A DNA stretch of 42,393 nt from Chara braunii (taxonomy: Eukaryota > Streptophyta > Charophyceae > Charales > Characeae), in contig BFEA01000006.1 of NCBI GenBank assembly GCA_003427395.1, positions 1,373,788 through 1,416,180 of the forward strand, read 5' to 3'. Each line of letters begins with the position of its first letter. The stretch's first letter is position 1. The notes beneath the pieces are model-generated. The model searched no databases. It saw nothing but the letters and a program-made list of their open reading frames with translations, and had not been told where the DNA came from. Of the stretch, positions 8,191 through 18,662 are shown piece by piece. Made by a program: the position numbers and the translations under genes.

Positions 8191-9323
8191 GGTAACTAGA
8201 GGTGATCGTCGCACTGCATGAGGGTCTAGCAGGGGGTCGTAGGGGTGCTGATGCTAAATACTATAAAGTATTTCGACTATATCACTGGAATGGTCTAAGG
8301 GATATGGTTATGAGATATTGTAAGTCATGTGAAGCCTGTAAGAAAAGACCATCTATGAGATTGATTGAACCCTTATACCCCACTGTTCTTGTTGAACCTA
8401 GCAGTACTGTTCACCTTGATCTAATTACTATGCCACCTGGTAAGGATGGAATGAAATATGTACTAAACATGAGAGAGAACATGTCTGGTTATGTTGAAAC
8501 AAAAGACATCCGTAAGAAAACTGCAAAGACAGTGGCAGATTGGATCGAGGAAATCGATCTAAGGTACCCCTTCATACGTGAGTTTGTGGCTGATTAGGGA
8601 TCGGAGTTCAAGAACGAGATGGTCAGGAAGCTCATGTTCAGACTTGGAGTCAGGATTAGATTTGTGACACCATATTATCCTCAGGCTAATGCACCAGTAG
8701 AAAGAGGTCACAGGACACTAAAGGATGCTATATCAAAATGGTGCCAAGGTGACTCCAGGAACTGACCATCTTTCTTGAGGGCGGTTGTCTATGCTGACGA
8801 TGTGACTGTCAAGCGGACTACAAGTTATGCGCCCATTACACTCTGGTACGACAGATATGCTACTTCTCTCATTGAGAACCTGGTTAAGACCTGGACCCAT
8901 AAGGCACAGAGAGAGTCGTACTCCACAGAGGAGTTACTGAGGCTAAGGATCAGGCAGATCAAGGAAGTGGATGAAGCCATAATTGAGGTCACAAAGAGGA
9001 TGTCAGACAGCAGGTTATCTGATCAGACACGGTGAAACAACAAGAGGTACATCAGGAAGGAACGACTTCAGGTCGGAGATATTGTACTTCTACATGATAC
9101 ATCTCTCGAGACACAATGGACTAAGAGATTGGAGGCTAGGTGGATGAGACCATTCAGGATCATTAGAGAGGTTGAAGGCAATGCCTATGAGTTAGCAGAG
9201 ATGGATGGTATGAGATCCCATGGTATAGTATCCGGCTCCCGGCTCCGAAAATTCATACTTAGAGATGCATATTTGATTCCGAGTTCGGGCAGAATGATGA
9301 GGCGAGGCCCGAGAGCCGTCTAG
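8191..9323 (+). pseudogene. pol: Integrase domain of pol (zinc finger, DD35E core, GPY/F-like end)
   Basis: Zinc finger: LHEGLAGGRRG then YCKSCEACKKR. The second His of H-x6-H is Arg here (element 2 keeps GGHRG). Core: VHLDLITMP (first Asp), FVAD followed by TAG and GSEFK (second Asp; the stop stands where Gln is usual, CAG to TAG), and APVERGHR (Glu) with exactly 35 residues between second Asp and Glu. TGA at about 8764 and 9033 each replace Trp judged from element 2. The end has VGDIVLLHD and ARWMRPFRII, a degenerate GPY/F module, and stops at 9321-9323. I see no chromodomain. Confidence 0.87.
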
Positions 9324-9338
9324 CATCAACCTAGACAT

Positions 9339-10070
9339 GCTGAGACGTGGCCAGTGTGTCCTCAGCATTTGTTGGGACGCGGTGAGAGTGCCGCCAACTC
9401 CAGACGATTATATGTTGGGATGTGGACAGTGTGCCGCCAACTTCAGTTGATGATGATTATATGTTGGGATGTGGACAGTGTGCCGCCAACTTCAGTTGAT
9501 GACGATTATGAGATGGGATGTGGACAGTGTTGCCACCAGCTACAGATGATGATGATTATATGCTGGGATGTGGACAGTGTGCCGCCAGCTTCAGTTGATG
9601 ATGATTATATATACTAATGTTCATTGCAATACCATCATTTGCTCTATTATATTCCATGGATGAGGTGCTGGGATGTGGACAGTGTGTCGCCAGCTTCAGT
9701 TGATGACGATTATGAGCTGGGATGTGGACAGTGTTGCCGCCAGCTACAGATGATGATTATTTGCTGGGACGTGGTCAATGAGCCGCCAGTTATCGATGAT
9801 TATGAGCTGGGATGTGGACAGTGTTGCCGCCAGCTACAGATGATCATTATTCGTTGGAACGTGGCCAGTGAGCCGCCAATTATCGATGATTATGAGCTGG
9901 GATGGGGACAGTGTTGCCGCCAGCTACAGATGATTATTTGCTGGGACGTGGCCAATGAGCCGCTGGCTATCGATGATGATTATGAGTTGGGACGTGGTCA
10001 GTGAGCCGCCAACTATCGATGATGATTATGTGCTAGAACGTCGCCCGTGTGCCACCAGCTGCAGCCGACA
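9339..10070 (+). repeat. 45-50 bp minisatellite directly after pol
   Basis: About 15 head-to-tail units of the type GCTGGGATGTGGACAGTGTG, then CCGCCAGC, TTCAGTTGATGATGATTAT, in two alternating flavours (TTCAGTTGATGA and TATCGATGATTAT). Unit starts fall near 9339, 9371, 9414, 9463, 9512, 9562, then 9667 to 10032. One stretch near 9610-9660 breaks the array. Open frames through it are a by-product of unit length. It lies in the 3' untranslated part of element 1. Confidence 0.9.
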
Positions 10071-11575
10071 GTCGGTTGCTATGATTATGGTATGATTTTG
10101 GATGCCGGAGCTGGATACAAGCAGCCTATGATGGCTCGGCTTATTGGTGGACTTACGTGTCTGCCGGGCCCAGATTGACCCCAGTTTTGTATGATTGTGA
10201 TTTAAACTTTTTAAATTTTCAGTTCATTGCATTGTATCTGGTTTTTCATGTGTCGGTCCTGGGACATGCCTCGGGGATTGGGAGTCAGTTTATGGGATTT
10301 CAGTTCTTGCCTCTTATTGTATTTTATTTATACTGAATGACATTTATGAAATGAATGGTTATGGGGTAAAGTAAAATCTGTTTTCTTTCTCTCATAAGTC
10401 AGCGCTCAGTTGATGGGGCAACCTTCTAGTACGATTGCGTAAGGAGAATTGCCTAGCATCATCGGACACAAATTGATTAGCTATCTCTGAAAGAGGATGA
10501 CTTTTAGCCTAGTGAAGTGTTCCCTTGGCAAGGGATTCAGCATCGCCGAGATGGGGTTCCTCTCCAGACGGGCCTTCGCGACTAAACGCTACCAAGCTCT
10601 AAAGGGATAGATAATCAGTCATGTGTCATAATTGATGGAGTGATTTGTCCGATCATGTGATCGGGCAAAGACCACTTAGCATCATAGCGGATTGAGGCTC
10701 GCTACATTCTTCGTGCTGGAAGGAGTGTTCCCACTGCAGCCGTCGGGCTCTCCCAACGGTTCCCTGACGAGAGTCTATCCACAGTGGCGTCCCCTACGGT
10801 GTCAACACTTGCGTCCTTCATGAAGAGGCGGAGAGTTTTCGACTGCGCCTCTTGAGCAAGAGATGATTCCCTAAAGCAGGTTCTCACAAGGTCCAGAGGC
10901 TAGCTGGGTCAGCGGAGTGTCTGAGCCATAGTGGCAAATAACTCCGGACCCTAGGGTGGCTAGCCGTTCCTCAGGTCATCGTATGGTGATCTGGTCCGCC
11001 TGCTAGAAAGGAAGGAGGCATCCTGAGTCTCTCCCAGTCTAAATTCGACATTTGGCTCATCAAGGTGGTGGACTCCTACTATCACTCTGATCGAGTTGTC
11101 TCTCAGGAGCAGTGTCTCCAGGGGCATTCCCTTGGCATCCGGCCAAGCCAGGTATCCACAGCCCAGCTGGCAACAGGGTCATTATGGTCTCCTAGCCCAC
11201 TGTTGCAAAGCTTAATTGTGGACTCGCTCTGACTCACCAGCAGTGTCTGATTGGGTGTTGGCTGGCTCCCCGCACAGTATCAAGAGCCGGACGTTAGAAA
11301 GAAGTCGAGCGAGTAGACGAAGGTTCTGAAGTCGACTAAAGAGCTTCCGCGCCATGGGCCTGTACTCATCGGAGTGAGGGCATCATGAAGGGCTGTGCGG
11401 CTCCTCGTGAGCTGTTCTGAGCAAGGGCTCAGAGGGTGGTCGGACCGCCATGACTGGGAATTAGGACTGGTTTTGCTTGCTTGCCGGGTTGGGTCAGCGG
11501 AGGAGCCCACCAGGGCGAGCGGGGGCACTCTCGGAAGGTTGAAAGGTAAGACTCTGAGAGTGAGTGAGGAAGGGG
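10071..11575 (+). other. 3' region of element 1, no gene seen
   Basis: No ORF with recognisable content on either strand. Base composition is balanced, without tandem repeats. It ends in a purine run, GAGGAAGGGG (11566-11575), discussed as the polypurine tract. Confidence 0.4.
11566..11575 (+). other. Candidate polypurine tract; 3' LTR may begin at 11576
   Basis: GAGGAAGGGG is followed directly by TGTCGGC. The LTR ends GCGACA, so a start at 11576 would give matching 5-base inverted ends (TGTCG...CGACA). The LTR would then be about 7.1 kb. Purine runs at 11721-11733, 12436-12448 and 17742-17752 are alternatives. Without the complete 5' LTR this cannot be settled. Confidence 0.3.
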
Positions 11576-12234
11576 TGTCGGCAAGGGTTTTTAGGAGAGA
11601 TCCTTTTTCTCGTCTTTTTTTTAGGCATGACTTGACATCTGTTTTGCAGGTACCCTACAGCCAGATGAAGACAACGGGGTTTGGTATGACCCAACAGTGA
11701 GCGGCACAAAGCCGGCAGACAAAGAGAAAGGGGTTTGGTATGTTCACCCCTTATGAGGCAGCCTTCGGTCGAGGTGACCTGGATGATCCTGGATGCGATG
11801 ATTCATCCCATAGCAGCTCATGGATGAGATATTGATGAGGATTGTGCTATACTGATGGGCAGTATGAATGAGATGGACTGATCCAATGATGATGAGATGT
11901 GCAGGCCAGAATTGAGACTTGGACTGCTGGACCAGACCTAGAGATGGGGTCCGGTCTAAGATTGAGGATCGATCATGATGATGCATGAGGCCAAACCTAA
12001 TGAAAGGTTTGACTTGAGATTGAGGCTGATTCAGTGATACAAGGGAACGGGATTGATAGTATGATTGGGCTGCATGAGCAGTCATGATACTTGTGTGCGG
12101 TGACTGCACCACGCAAGTCTGATAAGGCTAATTCCTTCTTGATTTTTGATGGTAGCTTGGACCAGTGGTCCATGCCTTATTGAGTGAGTACTCAAGCCCT
12201 AGCGGGCGAGCACCCTGATGATTGGGGATATAGT

Positions 12235-12741
12235 TTATATAATGCCCCTATATATCAGATAGCATAAAAGGCCGCTTAGCTCAAGTTGGCATATAAAGAA
12301 CAGCGCAAGTACGAGGCACAAGCGATGGTTGGGCGGCGCAGCCTGGTAGGCAATGGGCGGTTCTGGTGCGCGTGGCAACGGCGGTGCCGCAGGGTGAGGC
12401 AGCTGTGGCAGGACGGTGAGCTGGCGAGGAGATTGTTGAGTAGAGGAAGAAGGGTGGTGTGGTGAAGGGTATGAGCGAGAGGGCGAATCGAAACGTGGAG
12501 GCGGAGAGCCGTAGCGCTGCTCGTATTTATACGCATAGTACATCATAGATCTAGGCGACGGCGTGCGCTCGCGCCGGTCTTCTGAGCGATGGTGCAAGTG
12601 CGTTCCTCCCCATCTCATCTCCTCCTTCTCCTCTTCGGATCTCTCCCCTTCGTACGTCAGATCGATCGGTCGATCTGGCGCCTTCCCCTGTCGACCTCCT
12701 CTCCCACGTCTAGCGCCCGAGCCTCACGTCTTTGGCGCCAT
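12235..12741 (-). pseudogene. Antisense proline-rich protein fragment
   Basis: On the minus strand an ATG at 12741 opens MAPKT, then a TGA at about 12724-12726, then the same frame runs on through GSGARRGRGGRQGK, an acidic patch, RSEDRRERTPSPRSMMYYAY, and a Pro/Ser/His-rich segment (SPPPRFDSPSRSYPSPHH) before a hydrophobic end. CGA to TGA would explain the stop. Composition is protein-like and unlike the surrounding DNA. It may be a captured host exon or the start of another transposon's gene, lying against the direction of element 1. Family not recognised. Confidence 0.35.
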
Positions 12742-13339
12742 GGCAAAACTGATTAGCTGCACAATGATAAGCGCTGCGCGATGAGAGCGACGAGAAGCGC
12801 TACACAACGATAAGCGCTAGAGCGATAAGAACAACGGTAATAGCGAGCGCGTGACAGTACTGCATGCTCAATGATGCGAATTCAAGAGTGAATGAAGAGA
12901 GTAAGTGTGATATTAGGCCTTTATAGTGCTGAAACCTGGCGAGGACGCCAGGGATGGGGTTTGGTATGGTTGTCGGAAGACGACACGGCGCACCAGCGAA
13001 AAATGACTCGTCGTAGTCAACCCCGCGATGCGTCTAGATCGCACCTAGGGACGTCCAGTCATGGTCAAACTGCACCCTAGAGCGTCGGAAGGATTTCCCC
13101 TGAGCCGAAATCAAGGGAAAGACGGCACGGCGGTACGGTCCGTCGGAGACCTAATCTTCCCCGTTGGACTGGGCCGGCGTGACCATAATGGGCCAATTAG
13201 TGGGGTGTGGTCCAAACGGCACTTGAAACGGACCAAGGGTTAGCGAGATATTCAAGTTTGACCGGTTGAGACCGGACCGACACAATCGCGTAACCCGACC
13301 AGGAAAGGAATAGCCCTCAGTAGCCATATAGATTAACAG

Positions 13340-13600
13340 TCAGGCCCGAATAATTAAAATAGGGTCATGTGCTATTTTTAGCACGGGACTGACTGTTCGT
13401 TTCCCAAAGTCGGGCCTGCGCCGGTTCCATTCTAAAAATAACTCAGCCCCACGCTATTTTTAGCATGGGACTGACTGTTCATTTACCGGGAACTGGGCCT
13501 GCGCCAGTCCCGTTCTAAAAATAGGACTGACTGTTCATATCCCGAGGTCGGGACTGCTGCTATTTTTAGCATGGGCCTGGTCTAGAGTTGGACCACAGCC
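13340..13600 (+). repeat. Promoter-proximal imperfect repeats
   Basis: CTATTTTTAGCATGGGACTG and its relatives recur near 13371, 13452 and 13558, with ACTGACTGTTC at several places and inverted CTAAAAATAG pieces between them. Units are about 60-80 bp. They sit just upstream of a TATA box, where U3 enhancer repeats would be expected. Confidence 0.6.
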
Positions 13601-13646
13601 CCGACCATGGGACTGCAGCACAGCCCCGATCTCTTGACCTCTCCAT

Positions 13647-13654
13647 TATAAAAG
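13647..13654 (+). promoter_or_regulatory. TATA box, likely LTR promoter of element 1
   Basis: TATAAAAG in the context CTCCATTATAAAAGAGAGGC, with the repeat cluster upstream. A transcript would start near 13675-13680. If this is the LTR promoter, R plus U5 would be about 5 kb, long but parallel to the layout inferred for element 2. Confidence 0.5.
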
Positions 13655-14189
13655 AGAGGCCACGTCACCCAACGAGACAGATCAGCATGCGTGACACAAG
13701 TGGCACGGATCAGACTGTGAGAGAACCCTCACTTGCGGGAGCACTGCAGCTTTGGCAGAATAGCGGGGAGCGGAAGGCACGACCGAGGGACAGCGACCTG
13801 CCAGTAGGAGCGAGAAGGGAGCCCAGAGTATGAGGCAAGAGAGTCAAACCGGAGGCAAGTAAAGAGAGAGGTAAGGAAAGGGAGGGGCAAGAGTGGCAAG
13901 GAAGAAGGGGTCTGGAGTTCACCTGGTCGCCTGTCCTATAAGGCCGCTCTTTTCTGCCCCTCACTTTTCCTTTCTCTTCCCTTCTCTTTCCTCCTGTTCT
14001 CTTCTCCTGTTCTCTTCTCTCTCCTTCTTCTTTCCAACCGCTTCCGTTTTTCCCTTTTTACTCACTCTCCATGGGTCGTAGGCACGCTATATCTGATCCG
14101 TACACACCATGTCTAAGCACTGTATCTGATGATTGGCCATAAGTTGTGCGCTCTTGTGCAGTATCTGAAAGTTGAACTTGAGACAAGCA

Positions 14190-14465
14190 CCGACGAGCAT
14201 TGTATCTGCTGATTGGTTGTGACCAGAGGCACTTGAACTGAGTATGACGATTTATAGTCCGCTGATTGGCTGTGCCGAGAGGCACTTGAACTGAGTATGC
14301 CGATTTATAGTCCGCTGATTGGCCGTGCCGAGAGGCACTTGAACAGAGTATGCTGATTTATAGTCCGCTGATTGGCTGTGCCGAGGGGCACTTGAACGGA
14401 GTATGTCGGCTCATAGTCCGCTGATTGACTGTGCCAAGAGGCGCTCGAACTGAATATGTCAAATT
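14190..14465 (+). repeat. 53 bp tandem repeat
   Basis: TAGTCCGCTGATTGGCTGTG recurs at 14255, 14308, 14361 and 14414, a 53 bp period, with degraded units before (GATTGGTTGTGACC, GATTGGCCATAAG near 14130-14220). Intervening text is GAGGCACTTGAACTGAGTAT. Confidence 0.85.
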
Positions 14466-14904
14466 TATTGAGAGCACCCAGTGCTCCTGCGGCTGTGCGC
14501 ATTCACATGCGACACTGCGCAAATCATGACTTTTAAGTGAGGTTTTTCATAATCGATCCACAAAGATTCTGCCAAAGTGATCTTGAGGGACTGCGACTGT
14601 GCGCACTTAAATTGCGACATTGCGCGCCCAACCAACAAATTACGCCCGAATGATCTTGGGGAAATGCGACTGTGCGCACTTCACTTCAAGTGTGACACTG
14701 CGCTTTCTAAATAGGAATGGTGATTTTGAGGTTGTACTTGCCGCTTTTTGGATTGCGCCTGCTCAGCCACTGCGAGTAACAAGTCAATTTTGAGACCACA
14801 AGCGCAGTCTTACCGAGTATCAAGCCGATTTTTGAGACCACCTGTGCAGTCATTTTGCTTGCGCAGTCACACCGGGTCGATTGCGCAGTCACATTGAGCA
14901 TTTC

Positions 14905-15120
14905 GTTGGGTGCACACCGCACTTGAGGGCCATATCCAAGTTTGCAACAGTGTGCAGCCTGCACACCGCACTTGAGGGCCATATCCGAGTTTGCAACAAG
15001 TGTGCAGCCTGCACACCGCACTTAAGGGCCATATCCGAGTCTGCAACAGTGCGCAGTCTTCACACCGCACTTGAGGGCCACATCTGAGTTTGCAACTTTG
15101 CGCAGCCTGCACACTGCACT
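14905..15120 (+). repeat. 49-50 bp tandem repeat
   Basis: GCACACCGCACTTGAGGGCC recurs at about 14912, 14961, 15011 and 15060, with CATATCCGAGTTTGCAACAG between. Related GCGCACTT words appear from 14510 onward, so the array probably grew from that sequence. Confidence 0.85.
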
Positions 15121-15425
15121 TAAGGGAAATTCGCATCTGTACGCTGTTGCGCACCGTGACTAAGGGTCATTTTGCTACTCGCATCTGTGCGCTGTTGCGC
15201 ACCGTGACTGAGAACCATTTTGCTATTAGCATCAGTGCGCTGTTGCGCACCGTGACTGAGAACCATTTTGCTATTCGCATCTGTGCGCTGTTGCGCACCG
15301 TGACTAAGGGCATTTGTGCGTTGTTGCGCACCGTGAGTGAGAACCATTTTGCTATTCGCATATGTGCGCTGTTGCGCACTATGACTGAGGGTCATTTTCT
15401 GTTGTGCGCCATTGCACACCGTGAG
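15121..15425 (+). repeat. About 48 bp tandem repeat
   Basis: TGCGCTGTTGCGCACCGTGA recurs about six times with GAGAACCATTTTGCTATTCG between copies. TGCGC...GCGCA makes each unit self-complementary. It abuts the preceding array and shares its GCGCAC word. Open frames across it on both strands only reflect the period. Confidence 0.85.
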
Positions 15426-15639
15426 TGATGATCATACACAACCAATTTCGAACCAGGAGCGCCAGTGTCCGTTTCAACTGATTATTTAGTCTGCACATAC
15501 TCTGCTGACCAACTCTCATTTGATGACAATAGTGGTCAGGCCCTAAGAGAAGGCCAAGTTCTGTGCGCGGTAATCACTCCATCCTGTTACAAGCAATAGT
15601 ATATTGGTCCCAAGCAAAGATTCAATTTTGACCATCAGA

Positions 15640-16425
15640 TTGAGATATTATTTTTTAAAGTGCGCGCCCGCGCGCCCAGACCAGATATTATTTTTAAAGT
15701 GCGTGCCCGCGCACGCCCAGACCAGATATTATTTTTAAAGTGCGTGCCCGCGCGCGTCCAGACCAGATATTATTTTTAAAAGTGCACGCCCTCGCGCGCC
15801 CAGACCAGATATTATTTTTTATTGCGCGCCCGCGCACGCCCAAACCAGATATTACTTTTAAGTGCGCGCCCATGCGCGCCCAAGCTAGGAATAGCAGTTA
15901 AGTGCGCGCCCATGCGCGCCCAAGCTTGGTATTGCAGTTAGAGTGCGCGCCCATGCGCGCCCAAGCTTGGAATATCAGCCAGAGTGCGCACCCGCACGCG
16001 CCCAAGCTTGGCACAACAGTAAGAGTGCGCGCCCATGCGCGCCCAAGATAGGTATTGCGGCTAGAGTGCGCGCCCATGCGCGCCCAAGCTTGGAATAGCA
16101 GTTAAGTGCGCGCCCATGCGCGCCCAGGCTTGGCATTGCAGTTAGAGTGCGCACCCATGCGCGCCCAAGCTTGGGATAACAGTTAAGTGCGCGCCATGCG
16201 CGCCCAAGCTTGGTATTGCAGTTAGAGTGCGCGCCCATGCACACTCAAGCTTGGAATAGCAGTTAGAGTGCGCGTCCATGCGCGCCCAACTTCGTATAGC
16301 AGTTAGAGTACGCACCTATGCGCACCCAAGCTTAGCATTGCAGTTGGAGTGCGCGTTCAAGCTTGTTATTGCTATTAGAGTGCGCACCCATGTGCGCCCA
16401 GGCTGAGTTCGTTATTTGAGCTCGC
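15640..16425 (+). repeat. 41-43 bp GC-palindromic minisatellite, about 18 units
   Basis: Units carry a core such as GTGCGCGCCCATGCGCGCCC. The first five have CAGACCAGATATTATTTTTAA between cores; later ones have AAGCTTGG then AATAGCAGTTA. The core is rich in CpG and GCGC and nearly self-complementary. The change of spacer inside one array indicates stepwise amplification of two unit types. Confidence 0.9.
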
Positions 16426-16719
16426 GCCCATGTGCACTTGCGCTGGATATGCGTGCGCCCAGGCTGGATATTGTCGTTTGAGTGCGAGTTCACGTACGCC
16501 CGAGCAATAGGATTGCTAGCTGGGATGATTTGCCTTCACGCTCCCGTTGATTTATTTCCTTGTTGATCTGCAACACCTCATGCACGTGATATTTTGCCTC
16601 GCACGAGAGCGTTGGCAGTTCAGTCCCTGCACAGGTGATATGCGTCAGTCTGGCCCCAGTACATTCAGCATCTATGACGGGTCCCTGTGCATGAGATGTT
16701 TTACTGATCAGTTGCCGCT

Positions 16720-17010
16720 CAGTCGGGCCCTTCAGGCGGGCCTATTTGAGATTGTTGCTATTCAGCCCGGCCCTTCAAGCTGGCGTACTTGAGATTATTA
16801 CTGTTCAGCCGGGCCCCTTCAGGCGGGCCCACCTCTCGAGGTTGTTGCAGTTTTCAGCAAGACCCCTTCAGGCGGGCCCTTTCTTCTTAGATAGTTGCTG
16901 TTCAGTCGGGCCCATTCAGGCGGGCTTTATATTGAGTTGCTTTTCAGGCGGGCCCATTCAGGCGGGCCCTATATCAAGTTGCAGTCAGGCCATTCAGACA
17001 GGCCTCGACA
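16720..17010 (+). repeat. Irregular GGGCCC-rich tandem repeat
   Basis: TTCAGGCGGGCCC-type words recur about every 45-60 bp with GTTGCTGTTCAG, TTGAGATT or ATTGAGTTG between them. GGCCC/GGGCC makes the units self-complementary. Confidence 0.75.
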
Positions 17011-17205
17011 TTGAGTTCCTGATTGTTATCCGGCCAGGTCTTGGAGGGAGTATCTGCATCAGTGAGAGCGTGCATTCCATCCAAGCTGGCCCGAGGTCGT
17101 GAGACTACCCCTAAGTGGGGTAGATTGATTAAGAGGTTCTGCTACAGATATGTGGTACATTAGAGTTTCACTATCAGGGCCAAGGAGTCCTCGACTTCGA
17201 GACAC

Positions 17206-17585
17206 ATGCTCGTGATCACCTACTCGGTGAAGGGGGCAGAGACGAGAGTGAAGGGCACCACATATGACAGGATTGCGGATTACATATTTCGCAGGGAGAG
17301 CTATTGGAGGGACAACTGGCTGCACGTGGTATTTCCTCGCATGCCTTCAGCTCCTGGGGTGTGCTCTTCGATTTTGACGGATGCAACCTCAAGCCCCTTA
17401 GTGAGCCCCGCAGCAAGGAAAAGAGGCGGAAGGACGACCGGATCCAGAGAGAGATAACCAGATTCGGAGTACCAATCACTACACGTGTCCCGAAATCAGA
17501 GACACATGAGTCGGATTTGGAGCCCTGCTCTGTGAATGACCTTGATCTTGGCGATTATTTCGACTGGGACACTCACAGGGGTTGA
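17206..17585 (+). pseudogene. LTR ORF gamma with DLGDY acidic tail
   Basis: Two overlapping frames (17206-17457 with an ATG, and 17268-17585 without one) look like one protein broken by a frameshift. The second ends ESDLEPCSVNDLDLGDYFDW. Element 2 ORF A ends with a matching pattern (ESWVDRCLANFSDSDLGDYS): Cys, Asn, then D-x-D-L-G-D-Y-x-D, at the C-terminus. In both elements an ORF of the module type follows shortly. I infer common origin; the function is unknown. Confidence 0.45.
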
Positions 17586-17666
17586 GTTTGTGGATAGCGA
17601 CAGGAGAGCTGGAGACCAGTGAGCGGAGACGTCGGAGGGCGACATTGAGGAGGATCACACTTCTTC

Positions 17667-18141
17667 TTGCACGGTATCTTCTTGAGGGTGATTGACTCCT
17701 ACATGTCAGACGACCCTAGGTCTAAGACAGTTATTGGTCCCCCAAGAGGGGAGGGTCCGGTCCCATACCTCGGAGATGGCTATAGTCATTTGGTCGGGAC
17801 AGACTTTGCTATGCAGGTTTATCGAAAGCCTCTTTACGGAGATCGCTTTCTTGAGGTTTCCTACATTTACTCTGGAGGGAGAGGACGTATTGAAATATTG
17901 ATTGGAGCTTCAAGCGATATCATTCCTGCGGAGGAGCTTTATCTCAGGAGTGTCGCGGACGAGGAGATGGCTTAGATCCATGACTTACATCTGCAAGATT
18001 GATCTGGCAGCACCTCTCGACATCAGCTACGTGGTTCCAGAGTCGATAGCCATGCGAGTTCTCAATGACGAGGCGCCAGATATGGAGTTCCAGACGATAG
18101 CACTTACTCACGAGGGGGTACCGCTTATTATCATTGATTGA
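17667..18141 (+). pseudogene. 3' LTR copy of the LTR-encoded accessory ORF
   Basis: The first ATG is at 17703 (MSDDPRSKTVIG). The frame gives YLGDGYSHLVGTDFAMQV and FLEVSYIYSGGRGRIEILIG and stops at 17975. A 1-base insertion relative to the 5' LTR (near 17971) then moves the C-terminal part, ISYVVPESIAMRVLNDEAP, to another frame ending at 18141. From 17832 on it duplicates bases 1-310. The length implied (about 146 residues) is in the range of the internal modules (118-169). Confidence 0.5.
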
Positions 18142-18662
18142 GGTTCTCTATTTTCAGTCACTATGATGTATTACAACATTATTATTTATTAGTGACTGCA
18201 GCCCTCCAATGGCTGCTCCCTGCATATTCTGTGTACTACTCTTCAGTCTCGTATCTCTGATCATACTCTTACAGAGTCTGGTTTTTGGTCTTCTCATCTT
18301 GTCAGTGTCAATTGCTCTATGATGCATGTTTGTTATTTTCCTCCTTATTTTATACAGGTTACACTCAAGGCAGCTTGAAGGACTCATGAATGATAGGGAC
18401 TCCGGTGACCTTGGGTCTATCCTTTATACGGGGTCAGGTGCAGGCAATAAACCCGAACGCCCCACTCTAAGCCGTGTCGCCGCTGGCAGGAGGGATAACC
18501 CTGACTACTCGGTTGTATGACAAAGTGTGACTACCTCTTAATACACCCCTATTTTTTATACCTATCAAAATCCTGCGTGACAGCCTGCCAGTCCTCCATC
18601 CCACTGAGCTCGGCCCGGGGAAGAACATCTAACCGGACCCTTGAAGCAGTGGGGGCGCGACA
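17832..18662 (+). repeat. 3' LTR of element 1 (part that overlaps the 5' copy)
   Basis: Matches 1-831 in direct orientation throughout, ending CGACA at 18658-18662. The real left edge lies upstream (candidate 11576). It includes a second copy of small ORF beta at 18326-18520. Confidence 0.92.

Larger units (their letters stand above)
1..18662 (+). mobile_element. Element 1: Ty3/gypsy LTR retrotransposon (5' end cut by window)
   Basis: Bases 1-831 recur as 17832-18662, giving two LTR ends in direct orientation. Between them, in order, are a tRNA-Asp type PBS, an array of short accessory ORFs, gag with a CCHC knuckle, an aspartic protease, RT, RNase H and a DD35E integrase. The order PR-RT-RH-IN is that of Ty3/gypsy. 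Every large ORF carries stops or frameshifts, so the copy is not autonomous. By hand I count about 40 differences over the 831 bp LTR overlap (about 5%), mostly transitions. The 5' target duplication lies outside the window; the 5 bases after the 3' LTR are ACGTG. Confidence 0.93.

Noticed and set aside
9354-10004. Cysteine/tryptophan-rich ORFs
   Set aside because: Read straight through the 45-50 bp minisatellite; repeats of period near a multiple of 3 stay open by chance.
9324-10071. Envelope-like ORF or chromodomain after integrase
   Set aside because: Nothing beyond the GPY/F-like module in element 1; element 2 has only a basic tail.
15090-16244. Repetitive ORFs on both strands
   Set aside because: Translations of tandem arrays, with no non-repeat content.
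14190-16425. Regular direct repeats resembling a CRISPR array
   Set aside because: Spacers are themselves repeated, units have no constant repeat of 25-40 bp, and the context is a eukaryotic retroelement.
17741-17757. Purine run AAGAGGGGAGGG as polypurine tract giving a 0.9 kb LTR
   Set aside because: The next bases are TCCGG, not TG, and the run is inside an ORF. Kept only as an alternative because the 5' copy is outside the window.
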